DNA of 64,000 bases from Terriglobales bacterium (GTDB lineage: Bacteria > Acidobacteriota > Terriglobia > Terriglobales > Acidobacteriaceae): the NCBI GenBank assembly GCA_035573675.1, contig DATMAB010000010.1, forward strand, positions 1 through 64,000, in the 5' to 3' direction. Of the stretch, positions 1-8,283 are shown piece after piece (position 1 is the stretch's first letter; each line of letters starts with the position of its first letter). The notes below the pieces were generated by a model. The model made no database searches. It had not been told where the DNA came from and worked only from the letters and a program-made list of their open reading frames with translations. The position numbers and the translations under genes are program-made.

Positions 1-41
1 CCGCCTCATCCGAGTAGCCGCTTGCGGTATTCTTCCGGCCC

Positions 42-1001
42 ATGGCGCGGCCTGATCCTCCAGCCACATTTCCGGTTGCACAGGAGGACGCTGGCCTGCG
101 CCTGGATCAGTTTGTGACGCGGCACCTCGCCGGGGTGAGCCGTGCCCGTGTGCAGGAGCTGATCCGGCAGGGCAAGGTGGAGGTGAACGGGGCGGCGGCC
201 AAGGCGTCGCTCAAGCTGCACGGAGGAGAGAACGTCGTGGTGCGGGGGCCGGCGGAGCGCCCACCGCTGCGCGCCGAGCCGGAAGCAATCCCGCTCGATG
301 TGGTCTACGAGGACGATTGGCTGGCGGTCATCAACAAACCCGCCGGCATGCTGGTGCACGCGGGCGCCGGACGCGGCCGCGGCACGCTGGTCAACGCGCT
401 GCTCTATCGCTTCCGTTCGCTTTCCGGCGTGGGCGGCGAGTTGCGTCCCGGGATTGTGCATCGCCTCGACCGGCAGACTAGCGGCCTGGTCGTGGTGGCC
501 AAGGATGACGCCACGCATCGCGCCCTGGCCGAGCAGTTCTCCTCGCGGCAGGTGAAAAAACGCTACCTGGCGCTGGTGCACGGCTGGCTGAAGCAGGACA
601 CAGGCACCGTGGAGGCCGCAATCCATCGCGATCGCCTTCGGCGCAGGCGGATGACCACACGCCGCCGCGGCGGGCGCGAGGCGGTCTCGCGCTACAAGGT
701 GCTGGAACGGATGGAGACGCCGGCGGGACGCTTCACGCAAGTGGAGGTAGAGATTGCCACCGGACGCACCCACCAGATCCGCGTGCATATGGCTTCCCTC
801 GGCCATCCGGTCGTAGGCGATACGCTCTACGGAGCTCCGCGCAAGCTGGCGGGCATGCCGACATTGGAACGCAACTTCCTGCATGCCGCTTCGCTCGAGT
901 TCCGCCATCCGAAGACGGGAAAGCCGATGGCGTTGGCGGCGAAGCTGCCGGAGGAATTGGAGGAGTTCATCGGGCAGCTACGCCCGCCCGCGAATTCATA
1001 A
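42..1001 (+). CDS. rluD: RluC/RluD-family 23S rRNA pseudouridine synthase
   Basis: Isomerises uridine to pseudouridine in large-subunit rRNA; the RluD branch acts on helix 69. The 319-residue protein starts with an S4 RNA-binding domain (about residues 14-75, with RLDQFV and SRARVQELIRQGKVEVNG). The catalytic domain follows, with the family signature GIVHRLDRQTSG around residue 140; its Asp is the nucleophile. The downstream ATGRTHQIRVH motif is also typical. Length fits the family (E. coli RluD is 326 residues). No strong ribosome site precedes the ATG, and only 41 bases of upstream sequence are visible, so operon context is unknown. RluC/RluD paralogues cannot be separated by eye. Confidence 0.9.
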   Translation: MARPDPPATFPVAQEDAGLRLDQFVTRHLAGVSRARVQELIRQGKVEVNGAAAKASLKLHGGENVVVRGPAERPPLRAEPEAIPLDVVYEDDWLAVINKPAGMLVHAGAGRGRGTLVNALLYRFRSLSGVGGELRPGIVHRLDRQTSGLVVVAKDDATHRALAEQFSSRQVKKRYLALVHGWLKQDTGTVEAAIHRDRLRRRRMTTRRRGGREAVSRYKVLERMETPAGRFTQVEVEIATGRTHQIRVHMASLGHPVVGDTLYGAPRKLAGMPTLERNFLHAASLEFRHPKTGKPMALAAKLPEELEEFIGQLRPPANS

Positions 1002-1092
1002 TCCGGCGATTTGCAATTCACAGGCGGCGAGACGACGGTATCACGCATCTCAGAAGTAAGAGCCGCGAGGACATCCGCGCGGCGCAAACCGC

Positions 1093-1098
1093 TATAAT
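1093..1098 (+). promoter_or_regulatory. -10 element TATAAT of VWFA gene 1
   Basis: A perfect TATAAT lies 10 nt before the ATG at 1109 and overlaps the in-frame ATG at 1097. If it is used, transcription starts near 1105, so the upstream ATG cannot be translated and the leader is only a few bases. No good -35 box was recognised. The same arrangement recurs at several other genes in the window. Confidence 0.5.
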
Positions 1099-1108
1099 GA
1101 GGCTCGTG

Positions 1109-2251
1109 ATGAAGCAGTGGGTGCTGATGTTGTTTGCCGTGTTGCTGGCAGCTTCCCTGGCGGCAGCCCAAACCTCCGACGACAATCTGCCGGCGGCGCC
1201 TTCCGCGGCCAAGGCTGAGCAAGAGAAACCGAAAGCCGAGCCGCCCCCAGCGCCGGCCCCAGCCCATGCGGTTCCTGCGCCGGAGACGGAAAAGCCGGTC
1301 GAAGCCGCGCCCACCGCCGAAACCTCGGTTCCGGAAGCTTCGACGGCATCTCCTGCCCGCGCCGCAGCCGCTCCCGCGCCAAGCGCACCGCGGGCCAGTG
1401 ATGACGTCCCGCTCACCACCATCATCAAGCGGGTGAACGAAGTGAACGTCATCTTCACCGTGACCGACAAGCGCGGCCGCTTCGTCAAGGACCTGACGCA
1501 GAAGAATTTCTCGGTGCTGGACGACCGCAATCCGGTGAAGAACATCCGCTACTTCAACGCCCAGACCGACCTGCCGCTGCGCGTCGGCCTGCTGATCGAT
1601 TCCAGCGCCTCCGTTCGCGACCGCTTCCGCTTCGAGCAGGAGTCGGCCATCGAGTTCCTGGGCCAGATGGTGCGCTACAAGAAAGACCTGGCGTTCGTAG
1701 TGGCCTTCGACAGCAACGTGGAAGTGGTACAGGACTTCACCGACAACACGGAGAAACTGGCCCGGGCGGTGCGCAGCCTGCGCCCCGGCGGCGGCACCGC
1801 CATGTATGACGCGCTCTACGGCGCCTGCCGCGACAAGCTGCTGAAGCTGAACGAGCCTTTCGCTGTGCGCCGCGCCATCGTGCTGCTCTCCGACGGCGAG
1901 GACAACCAGAGCCGCGTTACGCGCGAGGAAGCGCTGGAAATGTGCCAGCGCGCCGAGGTGGTGATCTACACCATCAGCACCAACGTTCTGGGCCGCACGC
2001 CGCACGACAAGGTGCTGGAACGGTATGCGGAGCAGACCGGCGGCCGCGCCTTCACCCCCTTCCGCCTGGAAGAAGTGGCCAGCGCTCTGGCGGCCATCCA
2101 GGAGGAACTGCGCAGCCAGTACGCCCTCGGCTACCTGCCGGACAACTTCGTCGCCGACGGGCGCTACCGCACCATCGACATCAAGGCCCGCGGCCGCGGC
2201 GGCCTGAAGATCCGCGCCCGCAAAGGCTATTACGCGCCGCGACAGCCGTAG
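1109..2251 (+). CDS. Secreted VWFA-related protein 1
   Basis: Exported von Willebrand A-type protein of the kind abundant in Acidobacteriota; role unknown, probably metal-dependent protein or ligand binding in the envelope. From ATG 1109 (380 residues) it has a signal peptide (KQWVLMLFAVLLAASLAAAQ), a Pro/Ala/Glu-rich linker to about residue 100, then the VWA fold. The MIDAS looks intact: DSSAS for DxSxS, a Thr in GGGTAMYDAL and the Asp in LLSDGEDN. The C-terminus (SQYALGYLPDN to ARKGYYAP) is shared with its two neighbours. An in-frame ATG at 1097 is disfavoured because it lies inside the -10 box. Its 3' end abuts a repeat and it converges with the next gene. Confidence 0.85.
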   Translation: MKQWVLMLFAVLLAASLAAAQTSDDNLPAAPSAAKAEQEKPKAEPPPAPAPAHAVPAPETEKPVEAAPTAETSVPEASTASPARAAAAPAPSAPRASDDVPLTTIIKRVNEVNVIFTVTDKRGRFVKDLTQKNFSVLDDRNPVKNIRYFNAQTDLPLRVGLLIDSSASVRDRFRFEQESAIEFLGQMVRYKKDLAFVVAFDSNVEVVQDFTDNTEKLARAVRSLRPGGGTAMYDALYGACRDKLLKLNEPFAVRRAIVLLSDGEDNQSRVTREEALEMCQRAEVVIYTISTNVLGRTPHDKVLERYAEQTGGRAFTPFRLEEVASALAAIQEELRSQYALGYLPDNFVADGRYRTIDIKARGRGGLKIRARKGYYAPRQP

Positions 2252-2350
2252 CACTCAGGCATTTGGCGCTTAGCATTCAGCCACTCAACGAAGTAGTGCC
2301 ACGCTTCCCCGTTCCGGAGCTAAGTGCCAAGTGCTGACGGCTAATTGCTT
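2251..2350. repeat. Inverted pair of degenerate word repeats
   Basis: The left arm (about 2251-2280, containing ATTTGGCGCTTAGC) and the right arm (about 2318-2350, containing GCTAAGTGCCAAGTGC) are imperfect inverted copies about 40 bp apart. They sit between two convergent genes, and the last codons of the minus-strand gene lie inside the right arm. The pair could fold as a bidirectional terminator. The same architecture, with different words, recurs at 22.7, 27.7, 29.1 and 63.4 kb. Confidence 0.6.
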
Positions 2351-3354
2351 GCCTTGGTGGCGTAGTAGCCCTGGCGAGCCTGGATCTTGTATCCGTCAGT
2401 GGACTTGATCTGGATGCGGCGGAAACTGCCGTCGCGGGCGGTGTTGGTGGGCGTGTAACCGATGGAGTACTGGCTGCGCAGCTCCTGCGCGATCTGGTCG
2501 AAGGCCTCCTTGAGCTTTTCTACCTTCTCGACTTCGATCAGCCGACCGCCGGTTTGCTCAGTGAGCTTCTTCATATCCGTGTCGCCAAAGAAAGGCGAAC
2601 TGCCATAGAACTTGCGATCCGCGACCAAGAGCACATAACACAGGGCGTCGGCCTTCTGCGCCATTTCGATGGCCTCTTGCAGGGTGTAGTAACTGCCTTC
2701 GTCATGGCCGTCGGTGACGATGATCATGGCCTTGCGGCCCGCTTCACTGGCCAGCTTGTCGCGCGCGGCCAGGTACACGGCGTTGAACAGCTTTGTGCCC
2801 CCTTTGGGAACGGTGGGCACCGGATTGCCCCCGCCCCCCGGGATGATCACGCCATCTCCTCCTCCCGTGTTGATGCGCGCGCGCTCAAATGCTCTTCGCA
2901 AGCTCGACTTGGAGTTGGTGAAGTCCTGCAAAAGGTCCACGTTGACATCGAACGTGATGAGGAACGCCAAATCCTTCGGTCCGATAACCTCGTTCAGGAA
3001 GGCCATCCCCACCCGCTTCTCTTCGTCGAGCACATACTGGACGCTGCCGCTGGTATCCATCAGCAGGCCGAGCGTGAGGGGCTGGTTGGATTCCGCCGCG
3101 AAGTACTTGATGGTCTGCTTGGCGCCCTCCTCGAAGACCTCGAAGCGGTCGCGGGTGAGGTTGGGAACCAAAGCGCCCCGCTTGTCCTTAACGTTGAAGA
3201 AGACGTTCACGACCTCGACTTCCACCCGCAAGGTCTGCATCGCAGGGTCGTCACCCCGGCGGGCGGCCGGGGCGGATTGCTGGGGCTCGTCGGCAGCCCA
3301 GGCGGCTGGGACCAGCAGCAAAGCCAGACACAGCGATTTGCACGTCCGCCACAC
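2341..3354 (-). CDS. Secreted VWFA-related protein 2
   Basis: Second of three VWFA paralogues (337 residues). It has a signal peptide (SLCLALLLVPAAWAADE), a short linker, then the family region VEVVNVFFNVKDKRG and a VWA domain with intact MIDAS (DTSGS, the Thr in GGTKLFNAVY, the Asp in IVTDGHDEGS). A Gly/Pro insertion (IIPGGGGNPVP) lies mid-domain. The C-terminus (SQYSIGYTPTN to ARQGYYA) matches protein 1. It is divergent from protein 3 (about 96 bp gap) and convergent with protein 1. Function is unknown; export and ligand binding are inferred from the fold. Confidence 0.85.
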   Translation of the reverse strand: MWRTCKSLCLALLLVPAAWAADEPQQSAPAARRGDDPAMQTLRVEVEVVNVFFNVKDKRGALVPNLTRDRFEVFEEGAKQTIKYFAAESNQPLTLGLLMDTSGSVQYVLDEEKRVGMAFLNEVIGPKDLAFLITFDVNVDLLQDFTNSKSSLRRAFERARINTGGGDGVIIPGGGGNPVPTVPKGGTKLFNAVYLAARDKLASEAGRKAMIIVTDGHDEGSYYTLQEAIEMAQKADALCYVLLVADRKFYGSSPFFGDTDMKKLTEQTGGRLIEVEKVEKLKEAFDQIAQELRSQYSIGYTPTNTARDGSFRRIQIKSTDGYKIQARQGYYATKASN

Positions 3355-3450
3355 TTTTATGCAGCCTTTTTTGTTAGTCTAACATCGTAAGATGCGCGAA
3401 CCCGGGCTATCGGCACACGCCGGGTTGCAACATCGGAGAGGGCAGGACGC

Positions 3451-4695
3451 ATGAGCGTGGCGCGCAGCATCGGCGGGTTGATGGCGATCCTTGTGGTGGT
3501 CGCACTGGCCAGCGCGCAGAACGTCCCTGACGCGCCTTCCGCCACGCGGCCACCGCAGCAGACCACTCCGTTCCCGCCCGCCGATCCCAACGCCCCCAAA
3601 CGTCCGGCCCCAGAGCCCCCGGCGCAGCCAGCCCCAGAACCCGGGCAACCGTCTCCCGAGGCACAGATCGGCACCGTGCCGGCCGGACAGGCTCCGGCCA
3701 CCAGCAGCGAGGACGAGCTGTACCGCTTCAGCGTCACGGTGAACTCGGTGTTCGTTCCGGTTACGGTGCGCGACGCTTCCGGACGGCTGGTCGATGGCCT
3801 GCAAGTCAAAGACTTCCAGGTGCTGGAAGACGGCGTGCCGCAGCGCATCCGCTTCTTCACCAGCGATCCGTTCCCGCTTTCCGCCGCGGTCATTATTGAC
3901 ACCGGCATGCCGGACAAGGCCATGCGCAAGGTGTCGGGAACGCTCGAGGCGCTGGGCGGAGCCTTCAGCCAGTTCGACGAGGTCTCGCTCTACACCTTCG
4001 CGAACACAGTAGAGCACCGTCTGGACTGGAGCGCGGTGAGCGAGCGTTTTATCACCGCTATGAAGCGCGAGAACTATGTGGGACGCACCGGCGGGGTGCC
4101 GGTCACCACCGGCCCGATGGCCGCGGGGCCGACTGTGAATGGGGCGCCCTTTGATCCCGGGCGGCCGCGGGTGACCGCCATCCGCCGCGAGGCCAAGGTG
4201 CTGAATGACGCCATCCTGGCCGCCGCCCTCGACCTGGCCAAGCGCGACCGCAAGCGCCGCAAGATGATCTTCATCATCAGCGACGGCGCCGAGGAAGGCT
4301 CCACCGCCAAGTACGACGATGTGCTCAAGGTGCTGCTGACCAACGAGATCGCCGTGTACGCGGTGGCCGTGGACGCGGCCGCTATCCCGGTCTACGGCTC
4401 CATCCGCGACGTGCGTTTCCCCGGTATGGGCTGGGGCAACATCCTGCCCCGCTACGCCGTGGCCACCGGGGGCGACGTGTTCTCCGAGTTCAACCGGTCG
4501 GCCATCGAGACGGCCTATGCGCGGCTGACCACCACCGCCCGCAACCAGTACACCCTGGGCTACCAGTCGCCCGGTACCGTGGCCAGCAACTACCGCACCA
4601 TCGAGGTGCGGGTGATGCGCCCCGGCCTGCGGGTGTACGCGCGCGACGGATACTACCCGCTGCCTCCGCCGCGCCAGCCGAGTCCCGGGCAGTAA
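3451..4695 (+). CDS. Secreted VWFA-related protein 3 with degenerate MIDAS
   Basis: Third VWFA paralogue (414 residues). A signal sequence (IGGLMAILVVVALASAQN) leads into a Pro-rich linker (about residues 25-85), then SVTVNSVFVPVTVRDASGR and the VWA domain. The first MIDAS motif reads DTGMP instead of DxSxS, so both metal-coordinating serines are missing, although ISDGAEEGS keeps the later Asp. The C-terminus (NQYTLGYQSPG to ARDGYYPLPP) follows the family. Metal binding is therefore probably lost or changed, while the paralogues next door look intact. It is followed by a gap of about 190 bp before the MglA-like gene. Confidence 0.83.
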   Translation: MSVARSIGGLMAILVVVALASAQNVPDAPSATRPPQQTTPFPPADPNAPKRPAPEPPAQPAPEPGQPSPEAQIGTVPAGQAPATSSEDELYRFSVTVNSVFVPVTVRDASGRLVDGLQVKDFQVLEDGVPQRIRFFTSDPFPLSAAVIIDTGMPDKAMRKVSGTLEALGGAFSQFDEVSLYTFANTVEHRLDWSAVSERFITAMKRENYVGRTGGVPVTTGPMAAGPTVNGAPFDPGRPRVTAIRREAKVLNDAILAAALDLAKRDRKRRKMIFIISDGAEEGSTAKYDDVLKVLLTNEIAVYAVAVDAAAIPVYGSIRDVRFPGMGWGNILPRYAVATGGDVFSEFNRSAIETAYARLTTTARNQYTLGYQSPGTVASNYRTIEVRVMRPGLRVYARDGYYPLPPPRQPSPGQ

Positions 4696-4790
4696 GAGTA
4701 CCAGCGTACAGGTACTTCCGTGCCTTGGCGGAGCGGCCCGCCCAGAACCGGCGTGAGGTAGAATCTGAGCAGTCCCTCCACCCGATGTGG

Positions 4791-4796
4791 TATAAA
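4791..4796 (+). promoter_or_regulatory. Possible -10 element (TATAAA) for the mglA-like gene
   Basis: TATAAA lies about 85 bases upstream of the TTG start at 4882, in the gap after the third VWFA gene. There is no convincing -35 hexamer, so the call rests on the -10 match and on position. Confidence 0.3.
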
Positions 4797-4881
4797 ACAG
4801 CGCTCGGAGTGGCGTCGGAAATCCCCGCGCGCGGCGACCCAGCCCCTACTGTCGCCCCGCGCCCGATGAGGCATACGTCCG

Positions 4882-5466
4882 TTGAGCTTTATTAACTTCG
4901 CGGCCCGCGAGATCAACTGCAAGATCGTCTACTACGGCGCCGGCCTGGGCGGCAAGACCACCAATCTGCAGGTGATCTACGACAAGACCGGCGACAAGCA
5001 GAAGGGCAAGATGATCTCGCTGGCCACCGAAACCGACCGCACCCTGTTCTTCGACTTCCTGCCCCTGGACCTGGGCACAGTGCGCGGCTTCAAGACACGC
5101 TTCCACCTCTATACCGTCCCCGGCCAGGTGTTCTATGACGCCAGCCGCAAACTCATCCTCCGGGGCGTGGACGGTGTGGTCTTCGTGGCCGATTCCCAGG
5201 AAGACCGCATGGACGCCAACCTGGAAGCGCTGGAGAACCTGCAGGACAACCTCAAGGAGCACGGCTACGATTTCCTGAAGATCCCCTACGTGCTGCAGCT
5301 CAACAAGCGCGACCTCCCCAGCGCCCTGCCCGTGGACGAACTGAAGAAAGAACTGGTCAAGCGCGGCGAGCCGGTCTTTGAAGCCGTGGCCTACCAGGGC
5401 ACGGGCGTGTTTGAGACGCTGAAGGAAGTCGCCCGCCAGGTGCTGGTCGAGCTGAAAAAGGGCTAG
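4882..5466 (+). CDS. mglA: MglA-like small Ras-type GTPase
   Basis: Switch GTPase of the MglA family, which sets cell polarity and controls type IV pili or gliding together with a GAP such as MglB. The 194 residues carry a P-loop ([10 protein letters not shown]), a G3 region of MglA type (TVPGQVFYD in place of DxxG) and NKRDL for guanine recognition. Length matches MglA (about 195). The start is TTG, supported by a GAGG about 9 bases upstream and by the conserved beginning [18 protein letters not shown]. No mglB/roadblock gene is adjacent. pilT lies 4 kb downstream, consistent with but not proof of a motility role. Confidence 0.92.
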   Translation: MSFINFAAREINCKIVYYGAGLGGKTTNLQVIYDKTGDKQKGKMISLATETDRTLFFDFLPLDLGTVRGFKTRFHLYTVPGQVFYDASRKLILRGVDGVVFVADSQEDRMDANLEALENLQDNLKEHGYDFLKIPYVLQLNKRDLPSALPVDELKKELVKRGEPVFEAVAYQGTGVFETLKEVARQVLVELKKG

Positions 5467-5541
5467 CGGCACCATCCCCTCCCCTTGCTAGGTGTCTCCA
5501 TCCCGCACGTTCGGTACCGGCCATCGCTGATTCGGAGGGGC

Positions 5542-6477
5542 GTGTGCGGAATCCTGTTAGGTGTGCTGCTGGTGGGAGTAGCTTGGGCGGCGGATGCGCC
5601 ACGCCTGGCTCCCAAGGGCCGCCGGGCACTGTGGATCTGGAACCCCACCTTTCTGGAAAACGGCGACGACTTCGGCGAGCTGCTGAAGTTCACCCGCAAG
5701 CGGCGCGTCCAGACGTTGTTTCTCTATGCCTCGACGCGGCGGCTGGAGGCGAAGCCGGAAGTCTATCGCAAGTTCCTAGAGCGCGCACACCGTGCCAACC
5801 TCGTGGTGCACGCTCTGAATGGCTCGCCGGAATGGACCCTGCGCGAAGAGCGCAGCGAGCCGCGCGCGTTTCTGAATGCCGTGTTCACCTTCAACCGCGC
5901 CAGCCGGGCGGCGGAGCGCTTCGACGCCGTGCATCTCGATGTGGAGCCGCAATCCCTGCGCCGCTGGACCTCACCCGGTTCGGAGGACATCCGCCGGAAC
6001 CTGGCGGAACAGTATCTGGACCTGCTGAAGTGGGCGCGGCGCAAGACCTCCGACGAGGGCTTGCGGCTCGCTGTCGACATTCCTGTAGTGTTTGCGACCA
6101 TCCAGCTGGAATCCCGGCCACTGCTGGCGGAGGTGATGGAGCAGGTGGACGAGGTCGCGGTGATGGCCTACCTGGACAACACCGCCGAGGTGCTGGCCGG
6201 CAGCCGTGTGCCGATGGAGCACGCCACGCGCATGGGAAAAGGCGTGTGGGTGGGCTTGAGCGCCGATCCCGAGCATCTGCCGCGCGCCAAGCCGGGGAAA
6301 AAGCTGGAGCCGGCGCTGGAAAAGCTGGCGCGCGAGGTGGAGAGGAGCCTGGCCGGCCGAACGGCTTTCCGCGGCGTGGCCATCCATGATTACGACCACT
6401 ACCGCCGCACGCAGTGCAAGTCGCTGGAGAAATGCCGGCCGGACGCACCTCAGGCGCCGGCGGAGAGCACCTACTAA
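5542..6477 (+). CDS. Secreted TIM-barrel-like protein, possible glycosidase
   Basis: From GTG 5542 (311 residues) there is a signal sequence (GILLGVLLVGVAWAADAP) followed by a mature domain beginning RRALWIWNP. Alternating strand and helix segments with FDAVHLDVEPQS (an acidic DxE on a strand end), VDIPVVFA, VAVMAYLDN and GVAIHDYDHY resemble glycoside-hydrolase-like TIM barrels, but no family could be assigned. GGAGGGG directly precedes the GTG. An in-frame TTG at 5485 is the alternative; it lacks a ribosome site and would put 19 non-hydrophobic residues ahead of the signal peptide. It converges with the M48 gene, with 3 bp between stops. Confidence 0.75.
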   Translation: MCGILLGVLLVGVAWAADAPRLAPKGRRALWIWNPTFLENGDDFGELLKFTRKRRVQTLFLYASTRRLEAKPEVYRKFLERAHRANLVVHALNGSPEWTLREERSEPRAFLNAVFTFNRASRAAERFDAVHLDVEPQSLRRWTSPGSEDIRRNLAEQYLDLLKWARRKTSDEGLRLAVDIPVVFATIQLESRPLLAEVMEQVDEVAVMAYLDNTAEVLAGSRVPMEHATRMGKGVWVGLSADPEHLPRAKPGKKLEPALEKLAREVERSLAGRTAFRGVAIHDYDHYRRTQCKSLEKCRPDAPQAPAESTY

Positions 6478-6480
6478 CGC

Positions 6481-7869
6481 TCAGTGCAGCCGCAGGCTCC
6501 TCAGCATGCTGACGAAGGTAGGATGGATCTGCTCGAAGTCACGCGTGGGCGCGACGAACACGGCGTAGAGCACGGAACCATCGCCGCGGTCGAGGACTAC
6601 GACCCAGTTGCGCTCCCGTTGGCCGCGCACCGGCGAGGGACCTTCCAGTTGCAGCTCCATACCGGGTACGCCATTCACGCGGATCTCTTCGGCCGCCGCG
6701 GTCTGGCGATGGTCCGGGTTGCCCTGCAGCATGCCCTGCACGAGCTGCCGGGTAGTGTCGCCCAGGCTCTGGCGGGTGCGGGGCCTGGCCACGCCCACGA
6801 TGGCGCCGTAGGCGATGGCGTCGCCGCTGCGTCCGGCCGGCGGTGCAATGTTGATCTCCTGCTCGGCTTCGGTCACCGGCCAGTTCGCTGGGCGACGGAT
6901 GCGGAACGCCGCATGCTCGTAGAGCTGCAGCGTGCTGCTGGGCATGACCTCGGCGCGCGAGACGCTTTCGATGGTGCCGCTGCCCTGCGCCTGTCCGGAT
7001 TGCGACGCGCCCTTCCCTGCGGCAATCTCTTTCGCGGTGAGCGGTTTCATGGCAGCCACGCGCCGCTTGACGTCTTTGAACTCGGAACTGTCGCTGCGAT
7101 AGCTGCGCGCCGGCAGCGTAGCCACTTCATCCCCCACCAGCTTGGCCCGGTTGCCCGGGTTGGGGTGCGAACTGAAGAACTCCGCGCCGCGCCCGCCCCC
7201 GCTTTCCGCCTGCAGCTTTTCGAAGAAGGCCACGACGCCATGCGGGTCGTAGCCGGCGTCATGGATGATGCCGGCGCCGACCAGGTCGGCCTCGCGTTCG
7301 GCATCGCGCGAATATTTCAGGAAGACGGAATTCAGCCCGAAGACGATGCCCAGTTGGGCCAGTTGTCCGCCGATACCGCCTCCCAGCCGGCCGCCCAGCA
7401 CCGCCAAGGGCAATTGCGCCAGCATCGCCTTGCTGGCCTGCTCGGTGGAGTGGCGCATCACCACGTGCGAGATCTCGTGGCCCATCACCCCGGCCAGTTG
7501 TGCCTCATTGTCGGCCGCCTGGATGGTGCCCACGTTCACGTAGATGGGCCCTCCGGGCAGCGCGAAAGCGTTGATCTCCTTCTGGTTCACCACCTTGAAG
7601 GTGTAGGGATACCGGGGTTCCGGCGTGTATTGCGCCAGTTGCGCGCCCAGACGCTGCACATAACGCGTCACCGGGTCGCTCTCCGGCAGGATGGGGAGCT
7701 GTTTTTCGATCTCGGCCGCAGCTTTACGGCCTTCGGTGACCTCATCCTCGCGAGAAAACAGGTTGAAGCCGTACTTGGGCTTGTAGCGGGCCGCGAGCTC
7801 CGGCGGCGCCGCCAACAGCAGCACCAGCAGGATGGCCACGACCCTGGTCCATGATGACTGGTTTCTCAT
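6481..7869 (-). CDS. M48-family (BepA/Oma1-like) zinc metalloprotease
   Basis: Periplasmic zinc protease, by analogy with BepA involved in envelope protein quality control. Residues 1-25 form a signal peptide. The HExxH site is GHEISHVVMRH (ligands near residues 131 and 135), and EREADLVG around residue 193 supplies the third ligand. The C-terminal 150 residues after about 300 have no TPRs and instead form an alpha/beta domain (AAFRIRRPANWPV, VVLDRGDGSVLYAVFVAPT). That layout is common in acidobacterial M48 proteins. The 462-residue length is typical. The catalytic assignment is firm; the substrate is unknown. Confidence 0.9.
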   Translation of the reverse strand: MRNQSSWTRVVAILLVLLLAAPPELAARYKPKYGFNLFSREDEVTEGRKAAAEIEKQLPILPESDPVTRYVQRLGAQLAQYTPEPRYPYTFKVVNQKEINAFALPGGPIYVNVGTIQAADNEAQLAGVMGHEISHVVMRHSTEQASKAMLAQLPLAVLGGRLGGGIGGQLAQLGIVFGLNSVFLKYSRDAEREADLVGAGIIHDAGYDPHGVVAFFEKLQAESGGGRGAEFFSSHPNPGNRAKLVGDEVATLPARSYRSDSSEFKDVKRRVAAMKPLTAKEIAAGKGASQSGQAQGSGTIESVSRAEVMPSSTLQLYEHAAFRIRRPANWPVTEAEQEINIAPPAGRSGDAIAYGAIVGVARPRTRQSLGDTTRQLVQGMLQGNPDHRQTAAAEEIRVNGVPGMELQLEGPSPVRGQRERNWVVVLDRGDGSVLYAVFVAPTRDFEQIHPTFVSMLRSLRLH

Positions 7870-8110
7870 AACGTTCTCCGCGCGTTTCGGCGCGCAATAG
7901 ATAGAACCCTTTCCCTCATGATTGGATGCGAAGCCCGCACATACGGTTTGGGCCTCCGCAAGTTACTCCCCAGCAAGCGGCCGGTGCAACCCGCAAGCGC
8001 GAAGCCGCATCCTGCGCCGGAGCACCCGGAGGCGGTGCGATTCCAGCCTGCCGGCCGCCGGCCGGCTGCATCTGTCAAGAGCCAATCTCAAACCAGATTT
8101 GAAATCGCGA

Positions 8111-8137
8111 TTGATCGGAACGGGGCTTGGGTATAAT
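8111..8137 (+). promoter_or_regulatory. Sigma70-type promoter ahead of ilvE
   Basis: TTGATC (8111-8116) and a perfect TATAAT (8132-8137) lie 15 bp apart, a little under the ideal spacing. Transcription would begin near 8144 and leave a leader of about 140 nt before ilvE. The rest of the 7870-8283 gap contains AATCGCGATT, a small palindrome just upstream of the -35, and no coding sequence that I can support. No attenuator was recognised in the leader. Confidence 0.5.
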
Positions 8138-8283
8138 GAGCGGTGTTCGGCCCACACGGAGACGTGCAGGAACGCGACCAGATTCGCCCGGCACGACGGC
8201 CTGCGCCCGGACGCATCTCCCCGGCGGCAGAACCCTCTCCCTTCGCTGAGATTGTTCCTCATCCCGTGACAAGGAGCTAAGGA

